The notes: a model not told the origin generated them from the sequence alone. Shown: positions 6,704-13,715, counted from the stretch's first letter. The stretch: DNA of 35,680 bases from Ammonifex sp. (GCA_003604985.1 QZIW01000041.1:1-35680), one strand, 5' to 3'. Program-made: numbers and translations.

Positions 6704-7431
6704 CTATCTTGGTATGAACTTAAAAAAGCGTCAAGGTCTTGAGACCGAGCCCAAACGTTGTCGAAGTAATCTTTGAAATATCGTGCAATACCCGGATCAT
6801 TAATTTGCAGGCCCGACGTTTTTTCCGGAATATCTCCCGAAATGGCCAAGAAAACGCGGGTTCCATCAGTAATAGCCATGTTTAACATTGGAAAGTCCGC
6901 TTGCCAATTACATACTTTCACGTAAAAATTTTTATGCTTCTCTTTGATTTTCAGCATTTCCTTACACCATTCCAGCATCTCTATGTTATTTACGGCCGTT
7001 ATTCTTCTGACCGGGCTTCCCGGATGGTCTTCACACCAGGTCTCCAATTTGTCATAGTATTTCTTACCCATTAAAAAGTAGGAGGGGGGTTCACTGCGGA
7101 TATGCGTCAAATCTAACGAATACTTTGCTTGTTTGAGCGCCTCGTTTAAGTCTTTATAGAATTCTTCATAAGTATCATACTTTCTAACGTCAACCCACCC
7201 AGTCATTGAAACGAGTGCCTTAACATTCTGGTCTAAAGTGTAAACTTTAGATACGGTTCTTATAACCATCAACAAAGCAGCTAATATGACAGGTATTTCC
7301 CAACCTTTCGGCAAAAGGCGTGTATGTTCTAAATAGTTAGACAGCAGTCCGATAATCGTAAAAACTCCTAAAAGAACCGATGTTACTTTTATTTCGAGTT
7401 GGTGGTTCTTTTCTTCAAACAAAGTCCCCAA
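6631..7431 (-). CDS. Two-helix membrane protein with PLD-like cytosolic domain
   Basis: A 266-residue protein. Two hydrophobic helices lie at residues about 15-32 and 45-60. The soluble part (about 85-245) has alternating strands and helices ending in GIARYFKDYFDNVW, a pattern seen at the end of phospholipase-D-like regulatory domains, but no HxKxxxxD motif is visible, so it would be a sensor or binding domain and not an enzyme. It lies 6 bases downstream of the GlpM-like gene on the same strand, so the two are probably co-transcribed. Function unknown; a membrane-linked sensor or immunity-type role is speculative. Confidence 0.6.
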   Translation of the reverse strand: MGTLFEEKNHQLEIKVTSVLLGVFTIIGLLSNYLEHTRLLPKGWEIPVILAALLMVIRTVSKVYTLDQNVKALVSMTGWVDVRKYDTYEEFYKDLNEALKQAKYSLDLTHIRSEPPSYFLMGKKYYDKLETWCEDHPGSPVRRITAVNNIEMLEWCKEMLKIKEKHKNFYVKVCNWQADFPMLNMAITDGTRVFLAISGDIPEKTSGLQINDPGIARYFKDYFDNVWARSQDLDAFLSSYQDSYLLNAIPSNKTTEKASQEAKTIR

Positions 7432-7437
7432 CTCCTC

Positions 7438-7788
7438 TTAAGGCTTAGCTATAAGTCGGAACAGGAATGTCACTAATACGGCCATTATTAGCCAACCCAA
7501 AAGACTTAAAAACATAGACTGCCACAGGGGAAGCTTCTTAATGGAAAAATACAGGACAAATAAAAATACAATTACGGTCGGCACAGAGTATAAACTCATA
7601 AGGACAATGTGTTGCAAAGTTTGTCTGCTTGTGGTCAGGGAAAGGAAATAGTAACCGACAATAGTTACAATAGGGAAGAGGACTGCTAGACCAGCCAGGT
7701 AATACTGTTTTGATTTCCCTAAATAGCTTATCAGTACAATCAAGCTTCCTCCGACGACAAACCTGATTAAAGCTTCAGAGATTGTCAA
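7438..7788 (-). CDS. GlpM-like membrane protein
   Basis: A 116-residue protein with four hydrophobic helices. It strongly resembles the GlpM family in order and key blocks: SYLGKSKQYYLAGLAVLFP, then GYYFLS, SLYSVPTVIVFLFVLYF and a last helix. GlpM is a small inner-membrane protein of unknown mechanism, linked in pseudomonads to glycerol metabolism and alginate. The TTG start lies after AGAGGGGAG. It is the first gene of a two-gene leftward unit in an AT-rich insert. Confidence 0.75.
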   Translation of the reverse strand: MTISEALIRFVVGGSLIVLISYLGKSKQYYLAGLAVLFPIVTIVGYYFLSLTTSRQTLQHIVLMSLYSVPTVIVFLFVLYFSIKKLPLWQSMFLSLLGWLIMAVLVTFLFRLIAKP

Positions 7789-7929
7789 TAAACTCCCCTC
7801 TTTTTAAAGGTTTACAATATTTATTTTTTCTCATTCTTTCAACAATTTCCTTCTTCAATTTTCTGATCTCGGCATACTTCTTTTTTAATCAGGGACCAAT
7901 TCTCGGAGGTCCCTAGGGGCATATATCGA
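7789..7929. other. AT-rich spacer without recognisable gene
   Basis: This stretch is dominated by T and A runs and holds no open frame or tRNA. A small inverted repeat GGACC/GGTCC (7893-7912) is the only structure noted. It separates the leftward GlpM-like unit from the tmRNA fragment. Confidence 0.5.
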
Positions 7930-8052
7930 GATAACACCCAGGGTGCCTGGCTGTGGGCCACTCGAGGTGCGAAAACCAAACCACAGCCTGCGCTCGGAGA
8001 GCCTCCTGTGGCTGATCCTTCAGACAGGGGTTCGATCCCTCCCCGCCTCCGA
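7930..8052 (+). ncRNA. ssrA: 3' fragment of tmRNA (ssrA), candidate attachment site
   Basis: The last 90 bases align by eye with the end of Bacillus-type tmRNA: GAAAACCAAACCACAGCCTG and GCTCGGAGAGCC correspond to the last pseudoknot and following helix, and CAGACAGGGGTTCGATCCCT plus CCGCCTCC to the T arm and acceptor strand. The 5' half, the tag reading frame and the CCA are missing; upstream is AT-rich unrelated DNA. CTCGGAGG at 7902-7909 pairs perfectly with CCTCCGAG at 8046-8053, possibly by chance. The 3' end of ssrA is a common integration target, so this may be an attR or attP copy. Confidence 0.5.
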
Positions 8053-8058
8053 GTAGAC

Positions 8059-8103
8059 AAACACCGGGATTTCCCGGTTTTTCTTTTTAAGGAGGTGTTT
8101 GCG
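8059..8103 (+). promoter_or_regulatory. Hairpin/T-run/SD leader (copy 3)
   Basis: ACCGGG-ATTT-CCCGGT (8063-8078) with a T-rich tract, followed at once by AAGGAGGTG and the TTG start at 8104. AAACACC at 8059-8065 can pair with GGTGTTT at 8094-8100, competing with the hairpin and hiding part of the ribosome site. It is the same arrangement as copies at 4790, 6066 and 27080. Confidence 0.55.
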
Positions 8104-8184
8104 TTGAAAGTCCTACTCTTCTTCTACTGCGGGAAAGCCAAGGACTTGCTCGCCGCCATAGAAGCGGCAAGGCGCGCGCATTGA
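8104..8184 (+). CDS. 26-residue microprotein, copy B
   Basis: The TTG start is placed after AAGGAGGTG. The peptide begins MKVLLFFYCGKAKDLLAAIE and ends AARRAH. Against the copy at 27121, six codons differ silently (CTA/CTG, GGG/GGT, AAG/AAA, TTG/CTG, GAA/GAG, CGC/CGT) and only two change the residue (F/Y and C/R), and the stop differs (TGA/TAG). That bias argues for selection on the peptide. Both intact copies lie upstream of a parB-like gene. Function unknown. Confidence 0.65.
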   Translation: MKVLLFFYCGKAKDLLAAIEAARRAH

Positions 8185-8248
8185 CCCGAGAGCTTGCGGT
8201 TGACTGACTTGTAAAGAAAGGGGGATCAGTGTCAATACTTCTAAATTC

Positions 8249-8488
8249 TTGAACCAATATTTGGAGCATTGCTACCCAAACATTAACAAAGCGGCCGGCA
8301 AAATTATGGACCTGTTGGCTGAGGAGGGATTGCTCATATGCGAGGCGAGGGAAGTGCTGCGGGAAGTGGAGCAGCCGGCTGGAATTAGTCAAATTGCCGC
8401 TGCCTCAAAAACGAGATGCCGGGCGTACCTGCCAGCAGGATTAAGCCGTTGTATCTTCGATTTCGACCGCGCACGCGCGTGCGCCTAA
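8249..8488 (+). CDS. Small hypothetical protein before parB
   Basis: A 79-residue reading frame from TTG 8249. Residues 1-45 look like an ordinary helical protein (KIMDLLAEEGLLICEAREVL), while the end is encoded by the palindrome at 8469 (RARACA), which is an unlikely protein terminus. The nearest ribosome site (GAAAGGGGG, about 8215-8223) lies some 25 bases upstream, and the GTG beside it is out of frame. A real start may be lost; treat as doubtful. The second parB module lacks this frame. Confidence 0.3.
   Translation: MNQYLEHCYPNINKAAGKIMDLLAEEGLLICEAREVLREVEQPAGISQIAAASKTRCRAYLPAGLSRCIFDFDRARACA
8469..8484 (+). promoter_or_regulatory. 16-bp perfect palindrome GCGCACGCGCGTGCGC (copy 2)
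   Basis: A perfect inverted repeat 30 bases before the parB-like start codon at 8514, preceded by CGACC. It is identical to the copy at 27220, which sits 37 bases before the second parB-like start. Length and symmetry are those of parS-type ParB sites or of an autoregulatory operator. Confidence 0.55.
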
Positions 8489-8513
8489 AATTTCTTCGAA
8501 AGGAGCTGGTCTT

Positions 8514-9866
8514 GTGCCGAACGAAGTCCCGATCAATGTCCCCAAGCCCCACCCCAAGAATGCGGAATACTTTTCCGAACCCACGCCCGAAGAGCGCGAA
8601 GCGCTCAAAACCAGCATCGCTTCCGAAGGCATCCGCGATCCTCTGAAGGTAACGCCGGATTACACGGTCGTCGCTGGACACCTGCGCTTGGAGATCGCCA
8701 AGGAGTTAGGCTTTGAGAGGGTTCCCATCCAGATCATCGACGGTAGCCCGGAGTATCTGGAGTACCTGCTGATCGCCGACAACGATGAGCGGCGGGTGTG
8801 TCGGGACTCGATCAAAAAGGCGAAGCGGGCGGAGTTTCTGAAGCGGTACTGGGGAGTTAAAAGTGAAGCTGGGAGACCCAAAAAATTACCGCAAAATGCG
8901 GTAATTAACTGTAAAACAATGGTAGATGTGGCAGAAGCGATAGGTGAGAGCGTTGACTCTACCCAGCGTCTCCTTAAGCTCAACGACCTGATTCCCGAAC
9001 TTCAACAACTTGTTTCCCAGGCCAAGCTCTCCCAGACCGCGGCTCACTCTTTGGCCTTTCTGCCTCCGGAAGAGCAAAAACAGCTCCTCGAAACCCTGGG
9101 CGAGCACGGCATCAGCGGTCTCTCCGTGAAGGAGGCGCAGAATCTCAGGCAAGAACTGGACTCTTCCAGGAAGGAAAAAGACGCACTGGCAGATCGTCTG
9201 ATGGAACTAGAGGAGAAGAAAAAAGACCTCTCCAGGCAGCTTGTAGAGGTCCAGGACTCCCTCACTTCAATAGAAGAAGAAGTCGCCGAGAAGCTGGGCC
9301 GGCAGTACGAAGAAAAACTCCAGGAGGCCCTCTCCGGCTTACAGAAAAGACTCCGGGAAAGCCGGGAGGAAGCTGAAGGGCTGAAGGCTAAACTCAAGGA
9401 GCTAAAGGGGAGACCCATTGAAAAGGTCGTCGAGAAAGTCGTCTACCAGACAGACCCCAAACAGGAAGAAAAACTGAGAGAGCAGGAACTCAAAATCGCG
9501 CTGCTCGAAACGCAGCTCCAGGATCTCCGGCAGGCTTCCTCTACGGAGCCGGACGGGCTGAGCGAGGAAATAGAACGCCTGCGCGCCGAGAAGAAGGTTC
9601 TAGAGGCCGAAGTTAAGCGCGGCCGTGCGGCGTCCCAGTTCACGCGGACGGTCAGGGGTCTTATCCGCCAACTCGAAAAAGAGGAGCCCACCATCGAAAA
9701 CCTTTCCTACTCGGTTGAAACCGGCGGCATGGCCCTCTACTTTGTCGAGGCCCAGCGCTGGATCGGGACTCTAGAACGCTACATCAGGCACATCAGGAAC
9801 GCCTTCGGGCAGTCCGACGTTATTGACGTTACGGGAGGCGAAGACAATGCTCGCAAAGTGCAGTAA
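8514..9866 (+). CDS. ParB-like protein 1 (ParB/Srx domain, HTH, long coiled coil)
   Basis: A 450-residue protein from GTG 8514 with GAAAGGAG 9 bases upstream. Residues 1-95 are a ParB N-terminal domain (HPKNAEYF, EREALKTSIASEGIRDPLKV, TVVAGHLRLEIAKELG, LLIADNDERR); residues about 130-215 hold the HTH region (VDVAEAIGESVDSTQRLLKL and SQTAAHSLAFLPPEEQ). Residues about 215-375 are a coiled coil rich in E, K and L. The last 75 residues form a block repeated in the gene at 10604. Family ParBs bind palindromic sites and CTP; here a plasmid-segregation or regulatory role is inferred. It overlaps the next gene by 20 bases. Confidence 0.8.
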   Translation: MPNEVPINVPKPHPKNAEYFSEPTPEEREALKTSIASEGIRDPLKVTPDYTVVAGHLRLEIAKELGFERVPIQIIDGSPEYLEYLLIADNDERRVCRDSIKKAKRAEFLKRYWGVKSEAGRPKKLPQNAVINCKTMVDVAEAIGESVDSTQRLLKLNDLIPELQQLVSQAKLSQTAAHSLAFLPPEEQKQLLETLGEHGISGLSVKEAQNLRQELDSSRKEKDALADRLMELEEKKKDLSRQLVEVQDSLTSIEEEVAEKLGRQYEEKLQEALSGLQKRLRESREEAEGLKAKLKELKGRPIEKVVEKVVYQTDPKQEEKLREQELKIALLETQLQDLRQASSTEPDGLSEEIERLRAEKKVLEAEVKRGRAASQFTRTVRGLIRQLEKEEPTIENLSYSVETGGMALYFVEAQRWIGTLERYIRHIRNAFGQSDVIDVTGGEDNARKVQ

Positions 9867-10626
9867 TACTGTCCCGCAGACCTCGCCGGCGGCTGAGTTG
9901 ATGCGGAAGTCGAAAGAGCAGGCCGGGGCGCTGGTCTCCGCGCTCCAAGCGCACGTAGTATTTCTTTCTGAACAGCTTGAAAAGGCGGTCGCCTTGCTGC
10001 CCACCGTCGCCATGTACGAAAAGCACGCCGCCGACCTCCGGGAGTACGGCGGGATCGAGTCCCCGGAAGCCTTGATCGACAAGGTGGTCATCACGCCCGA
10101 GAGAGAGAAGGAGCTAGCGTCCCTGATCCGCAGGAAGGTCGCAGAGTGGGCGAAGGGCCACCCCACACTCGCTCCCCTGGTCCCCACGGTTTACGGGTAT
10201 ATTTACGGGCAGTTCCGCCGCAATTTCGGGTGCCGCCGGCTGTCCCGCGTCCCTCCCCAGGAGTACCAGGAGATCGTCGAGTTCATCAGGACCCTCCGCG
10301 TCCCTTCCCTTGCCGACTTCGGGCCGCTGGCCGCGGTGCTGATGGTCAACCGGGCGATGTTTGGGATCAGCGCGGCCCGTGCGGCGGCGGTGTGCGGGGT
10401 GAGCAGCAGGGCCATCCGGCACTGGGAGACGGGCGAAAACGTCCCCAGTCCCAAGAACATCCCCGCGCTGGCGCGGTTTTTGGAGATGAGCGAGCGGAAG
10501 GTGGAGCACCTCGCCGAGCAGCAACGAGTGTTCAACGGGGAGCAGAGAGAGGAAAGGGCTCTGTCTCAGCGGCCTGCGGCGCAGCTCGAAAGGGGCGATC
10601 AGATTGGAGAAACGCTCAGTCCGTGA
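9847..10626 (+). CDS. XRE-type HTH protein following parB1
   Basis: A 259-residue protein from ATG 9847, with GGGAGGCG upstream and its start inside parB1. The N-terminal half is helical with no known family. Residues about 175-228 contain an XRE-like helix-turn-helix (AAAVCGVSSRAIRHWETGEN followed by PSPKNIPALARFLEM), typical of plasmid and phage repressors. The C-terminus is charged and runs 23 bases into the next gene. The overlap chain parB1-XRE-HTH/coiled-coil suggests one co-translated unit acting on the same DNA sites. Confidence 0.65.
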   Translation: MLAKCSNTVPQTSPAAELMRKSKEQAGALVSALQAHVVFLSEQLEKAVALLPTVAMYEKHAADLREYGGIESPEALIDKVVITPEREKELASLIRRKVAEWAKGHPTLAPLVPTVYGYIYGQFRRNFGCRRLSRVPPQEYQEIVEFIRTLRVPSLADFGPLAAVLMVNRAMFGISAARAAAVCGVSSRAIRHWETGENVPSPKNIPALARFLEMSERKVEHLAEQQRVFNGEQREERALSQRPAAQLERGDQIGETLSP

Positions 10627-11176
10627 ATGGGCCCCGGAAGCAATTAACCTGCGGGAGCGGGGCCTCCTGCGATCCGAGGTCGCCAGACGCCTCGGCGTGC
10701 CGGAGGGGTCGGTCTCCTGGGTCCTCTTCCTCCACCGGCGACTGTCCGAATCCGATTGGGAGGCGTTCCTCAAAGGAGATCTGAGCAACAGCGGAGCCGC
10801 CGCCCGGGCGAGGGAACAGCCCGAAGCGCGGAAAGAGTCCGGGGCGCGGCGAGAGACTGTCCCCGAAGCCCGCCTGCGTTCCGAGCTGACCCCCCTCCAG
10901 GAGGAGGTCGACCGCCTGCGCGCAGAGAAAAAGCTCCTGGAGAGGGAAGTCAGACGGGGACGCGCCGCCTCACAGCTTGCCCGGCACCTGAGAAAGGTGA
11001 ATCTTATTCTAGAAAAAGAAGAGCCGCAGGTGGAGTACCTGGCCAGGATCACGGACCTTTCTCTTTATTTCACAGAAGCCCAGCGCTGGCTGGGAACTTT
11101 GAAGAGGTACGAGCGCCATATAAAAGAAGCCCTGGAGGGGCGGATAACGATTGACGGTCAACCCACCCCTCACTGA
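10604..11176 (+). CDS. HTH + coiled-coil protein sharing its C-terminal domain with ParB1
   Basis: A 190-residue protein from TTG 10604, preceded by AAAGGGG. Residues about 10-45 form a helix-turn-helix (LRERGLLRSEVARRLGVPEG). A charged coiled coil follows. Residues about 105-180 match the end of ParB1 closely: both have RLRAEKK-LE-EV-RGRAASQ, EKEEP and YF-EAQRW-GTL-RY-RHI. A shared oligomerisation or partner-docking domain is likely. The last codons and the stop lie inside the omega RNA of the first IsrB element, so the original terminus was replaced by the insertion. Confidence 0.6.
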   Translation: MEKRSVREWAPEAINLRERGLLRSEVARRLGVPEGSVSWVLFLHRRLSESDWEAFLKGDLSNSGAAARAREQPEARKESGARRETVPEARLRSELTPLQEEVDRLRAEKKLLEREVRRGRAASQLARHLRKVNLILEKEEPQVEYLARITDLSLYFTEAQRWLGTLKRYERHIKEALEGRITIDGQPTPH

Positions 11177-11401
11177 AGTGAGGGGCTTGCCCTGGCGGGG
11201 GCAAGGGCAACTGGCTGACTAGGCGGCTGTATAAGCAGCAGAGGTCCGCGGGGCTATCCAATCACTTCCGGGTGTTTCGCCGGCCCGGGTTATGTGAGGC
11301 AGAACCGCTGAATGCCATGGCTGACTAAGACCAGCCTAAGCCTTGCGGACGGCGCCGAGGCGACAATCACTTCCGTATGGGAGAAAGGAGTATCCTTTTT
11401 T
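11157..11401 (+). ncRNA. Omega RNA (HEARO RNA) of IsrB element 1
   Basis: The hairpins CCCCTCAC-TGAA-GTGAGGGG (11166-11185) and CTTGCC/GGCAAG (11186-11205) are followed by a GGCTGAC block that can pair back to GTCAACC, and later by GAGGCAGAACCGCTGAATGC, the hallmark block shared with element 2. The first hairpin has a different sequence but the same shape in element 2. In this family the guide lies 5' of the scaffold, here in the bases just before 11157 (…AACGATTGACG). The RNA runs into the isrB ribosome site. Confidence 0.75.
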
Positions 11402-12469
11402 ATGTCAACAAAATCGAACGAGCAGCCGAGAGTGCCTGTAGTAAACGTGGACGGCAAACCCCTTATGCCCACCACGCCAAGGAAAGCAAGGCTGCTCATA
11501 AAAGACGGCTTGGCGAAGCCTCAGAGGAACAAGCTGGGGCTTTTCTACGTCCAGATGACCAGGCCGGTAGGGACAAAGACTCAACCGACGGCCCTGGCCG
11601 AAGACCCCGGCGCGAAGTACGACGGGGTGGCCGTGGCTTCGCGCAGACAGGTCGAACTCAGGGCCATGGTCTTTCTCCCCGACGACGTGCCCCAAAAGAT
11701 GGACGCCCGCAAAAACCTACGCCGGGCCAGGCGCTACCGCAAGACGCCCAGGAGACCCAAGAGGTTCGACAACCGGAAGAGGAAGAAATACTGGCTGGCC
11801 CCCACTCAGAGATCTAAAGTCGAGACCAGGCTGAAAGTCGTCAGGGAGCTTTGCAAAATCTACCCCATCCAGCTCATTGTCACCGAGGACGTGCGTTACA
11901 ACCATTACCGTTACAGGGACGGCAAATATTTCTCCACGGTCGAGATCGGCAAGACCCTGACCTACCGCGAGTACCGGAAACTCGCCGAGCTTAAGCTTGT
12001 GGAAGTTTCCGACACGGACGCCTGGCGGGAGAAGTTCGGACTGTTTAAGTTAACCACCAGGAAGTGGGAGCAGGTTCCGGAGACCCACGCGAACGACGCG
12101 GTGGCCATGCTGATGGGCACAACCGGGTGCGAAAACAACCCGTCCGCTCCGTTCTTCGTCTGGCGGCGCTTGCGTTACGCCAGGAGGAGCCTGCACCGGC
12201 AGAACCCGCAAAGAGGTGGTATGCGATCCAGATTCGGCGGCACTTCCAACGGCGGCTTTCTTTGCAAGGGCGACTGGGTGGAGGCCGAGAAAGCGGGTCG
12301 GGTTTACCGCGGTTGGGTGTGCGGCCTGCCGACGGAGATCACAAAACTGGTGGGCGTGGCCGACGCCGACGGTAAACGCATCGGCCAGTTCAGCCCGAAA
12401 AAAACGAGGCTGCTGGCGCGTTCTACAGGATTTTCGTGGAAGGAGGTGAAGACCGCATTCCTCCCCTGA
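11402..12469 (+). CDS. isrB: IsrB-type RNA-guided nickase (RuvC only, no HNH)
   Basis: A 355-residue protein from ATG 11402 with AAAGGAG about 11 bases upstream; an upstream in-frame ATG at 11312 lies within the RNA and is rejected. Visible parts: PLMP motif (20-23), RuvC-I with D68 (AEDPGAKYDG), arginine-rich bridge helix (103-125), RuvC-II with E162 (IVTEDV), RuvC-III with H229 and D232 (THANDAV), then the C-terminal RRSLH…GGMRSRFGG block. Only about 70 residues separate RuvC-II and RuvC-III, too short for an HNH insert. IsrB proteins use the omega RNA to nick one DNA strand. All RuvC acidic residues are present, so it may be active. Confidence 0.85.
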   Translation: MSTKSNEQPRVPVVNVDGKPLMPTTPRKARLLIKDGLAKPQRNKLGLFYVQMTRPVGTKTQPTALAEDPGAKYDGVAVASRRQVELRAMVFLPDDVPQKMDARKNLRRARRYRKTPRRPKRFDNRKRKKYWLAPTQRSKVETRLKVVRELCKIYPIQLIVTEDVRYNHYRYRDGKYFSTVEIGKTLTYREYRKLAELKLVEVSDTDAWREKFGLFKLTTRKWEQVPETHANDAVAMLMGTTGCENNPSAPFFVWRRLRYARRSLHRQNPQRGGMRSRFGGTSNGGFLCKGDWVEAEKAGRVYRGWVCGLPTEITKLVGVADADGKRIGQFSPKKTRLLARSTGFSWKEVKTAFLP

Positions 12470-12499
12470 CTGAAGTCAAGGGAATCCTGCGGTCGGTAT
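12451..12499 (+). repeat. Right end of IsrB element 1
   Basis: The outer stem GACCGCA/TGCGGTC (12451-12457 with 12488-12494) encloses TCC-TCC and an inner hairpin around CCCTGAC-TGAA-GTCAAGGG. The isrB stop codon lies within it. Followed at 12500 by TTGA, which supplies the start codon of the next gene. Confidence 0.65.
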
Positions 12500-12685
12500 T
12501 TGAAAAACATTCACATGGACCTCGACGGCGACGTTTTGGTAATCAGGGTCGACCTGACCAAAAGCTTTGGTCCGTCCACGTCCGGGAAAACAACTATTAT
12601 CGCTTCCACTGAAGGCAACGTGGCCGTGCCCGGACGTGAAGATGTTAAGGTCGGCGTCAATGTATATACGAAAAGGTCGACGTAG
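12500..12685 (+). CDS. Small conserved hypothetical protein (SGKTTIIASTEGN type)
   Basis: A 61-residue protein with a pattern I recognise from many small uncharacterised bacterial, archaeal and plasmid proteins: a two-strand N-terminus (DLDGDVLVIRVDL), FGPSTSGKTTIIASTEGNV, VPG and VGVNVY. The SGKT is not a Walker motif in context. Function unknown. TTG 12500 gives the usual family N-terminus but lies exactly at the element's right end, so the original ribosome site is gone; ATG 12515 is an alternative start. Confidence 0.6.
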   Translation: MKNIHMDLDGDVLVIRVDLTKSFGPSTSGKTTIIASTEGNVAVPGREDVKVGVNVYTKRST

Positions 12686-12716
12686 GAAACATTGCGCCTG
12701 CCGCAATGGACTGTAA

Positions 12717-12759
12717 TGCCGCCCGAGCCTTGATTTAAAAGGCTTCGGCGGCATTTTTT
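12717..12759 (+). terminator. Intrinsic terminator directly upstream of a ribosome site
   Basis: A strong stem TGCCGCC/GGCGGCA (12717-12723 with 12747-12753), continued by AGCCTT/AAGGCT, followed by a run of T. The next gene's GGGAGGTG begins 10 bases further on, leaving no room for a promoter in between. Confidence 0.75.
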
Positions 12760-12784
12760 AATTCATTGCGGGAGGTGTTTTGCT

Positions 12785-13714
12785 TTGGAACTCTTCGATG
12801 ATGTATTCAGGTCTGTCGCGCAGGGCAAGGAGTTTGCCGAGGTCTTCACGCCGGAAATTATCGACAGCCTGGCCGAGCTGAACGATTCGGAGTACGACGT
12901 GTTCAGGGTGCAGCTCGACGCCCACCTGATCCTGAACCAGATTGAAATGGAAGACATTAAGAACCTGGACAAGCTTGTCCGGGCGGCCCGGGCCAGGCTG
13001 GAGGAAAAGCGATCCAAGCTGCCCTTAGTGCCCTTAAGAGAGCAGCTGCCGGACGCCCCGGACAGCGCGCTCTTCGTCCCGCCCGGGTGGCTGCTTACGC
13101 ACGACGGGGTGTATCAGACTGACGCTCAGGGTGTCCCGAAACTCCGCGTATGCACATCTCCTATCTACGTCGCGGAGAAGCGCGTGGACCCCGACAGGAG
13201 AAGGACGCACTTTCTCCTATCAGTAAAGGTCGGAGAGTGGCGCACCACGGCGGTTCCCGCGTCGTTTTCGGGGAAAAAGGCGGCCTTCGCAATTACAGAC
13301 ATGGGCGTGCTGGTGCTGGACGCAAAGGCTTTCTCGCGGTACTGGGACGACTTCCTGCGGGTCAACTGGGACACCTTGCCCGTTACAGAGAGCGACTGCG
13401 CCTTGTACGACGAGCTCGTGTCTTATGTAGCGGACAGCCTCGGCAAGATCTCCGACGCCGGTCCCTGGGGCAAGCTGGTCGACGGCAAAGAAGGCTCTTA
13501 CCTGGCGCTGAAGCCCGAGGTTGTCAGGAGGTTTGCCAGAACCGCGGGCGTGGACTACGAGCACTTGCTCCTCTCCCTGCGGGAGAAGGGTCTTCTGCTT
13601 TCCGACGGCGGCTCCCGCCTTAAGACGGTCTGGTTCGGCGGCCGGGCCCGTCGGATGGTGGCGGTCGCTTGGGACCGGCAAGCTTCGGAGCTACGCTCTG
13701 CCTGCGGAGCGTAG
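12785..13714 (+). CDS. DUF927-like protein lacking an obvious ATPase core
   Basis: A 309-residue protein from TTG 12785 with GGAGGTG upstream. Residues 1-95 are helical. Residues about 98-200 (FVPPGWLLTHDGVYQ, VCTSPIYVAEKRVD, then strand-rich sequence) resemble the N-terminal part of DUF927 helicase-like proteins, and residues about 235-300 (a Lys-Glu-Gly-Ser segment, then LLLSLREKGLLLSDGG and a basic end) resemble their C-terminal wing. No Walker A or B lies between, so it may be a family member stripped of its motor. This is a by-eye resemblance only. The 3' end overlaps a perfect hairpin. Confidence 0.4.
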   Translation: MELFDDVFRSVAQGKEFAEVFTPEIIDSLAELNDSEYDVFRVQLDAHLILNQIEMEDIKNLDKLVRAARARLEEKRSKLPLVPLREQLPDAPDSALFVPPGWLLTHDGVYQTDAQGVPKLRVCTSPIYVAEKRVDPDRRRTHFLLSVKVGEWRTTAVPASFSGKKAAFAITDMGVLVLDAKAFSRYWDDFLRVNWDTLPVTESDCALYDELVSYVADSLGKISDAGPWGKLVDGKEGSYLALKPEVVRRFARTAGVDYEHLLLSLREKGLLLSDGGSRLKTVWFGGRARRMVAVAWDRQASELRSACGA

Positions 13715-13715
13715 C
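13690..13715 (+). other. Perfect 9-bp hairpin at gene end
   Basis: GCTACGCTC and GAGCGTAGC flank an 8-base loop across the stop codon of the preceding gene. There is no T-run, so it is a weak candidate for termination; it may stabilise the mRNA end or be a protein-binding inverted repeat. Confidence 0.4.

Larger units (their letters stand above)
11157..12499 (+). mobile_element. HEARO/IsrB element 1 (omega RNA + isrB + right end)
   Basis: An approximately 1.34-kb unit. It starts with a structured RNA region near 11157 inside the end of the upstream gene, carries an IsrB gene, and ends with a double-stem right end (outer stem 12451-12457 with 12488-12494) that abuts TTGA at 12500. No TnpA transposase is present, so mobilisation would need one in trans. 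The left boundary is set by alignment with element 2 and is accurate to only a few bases. Confidence 0.75.

Noticed and set aside
7902-8053. A complete tRNA or small tRNA-like RNA
   Set aside because: Although CTCGGAGG and CCTCCGAG pair perfectly, no D or anticodon arm fits; alignment to the tmRNA 3' end explains the sequence better.
11312-11401. Upstream in-frame ATG for isrB 1
   Set aside because: It would encode 30 extra residues from within the omega RNA; the ATG at 11402 has a good AAAGGAG site and gives the normal IsrB N-terminus near the PLMP motif.
12500-12685. ATPase function from the SGKT motif in the small protein
   Set aside because: The motif lacks the preceding glycine-rich loop, and the protein is only 61 residues with a typical conserved small-protein pattern.
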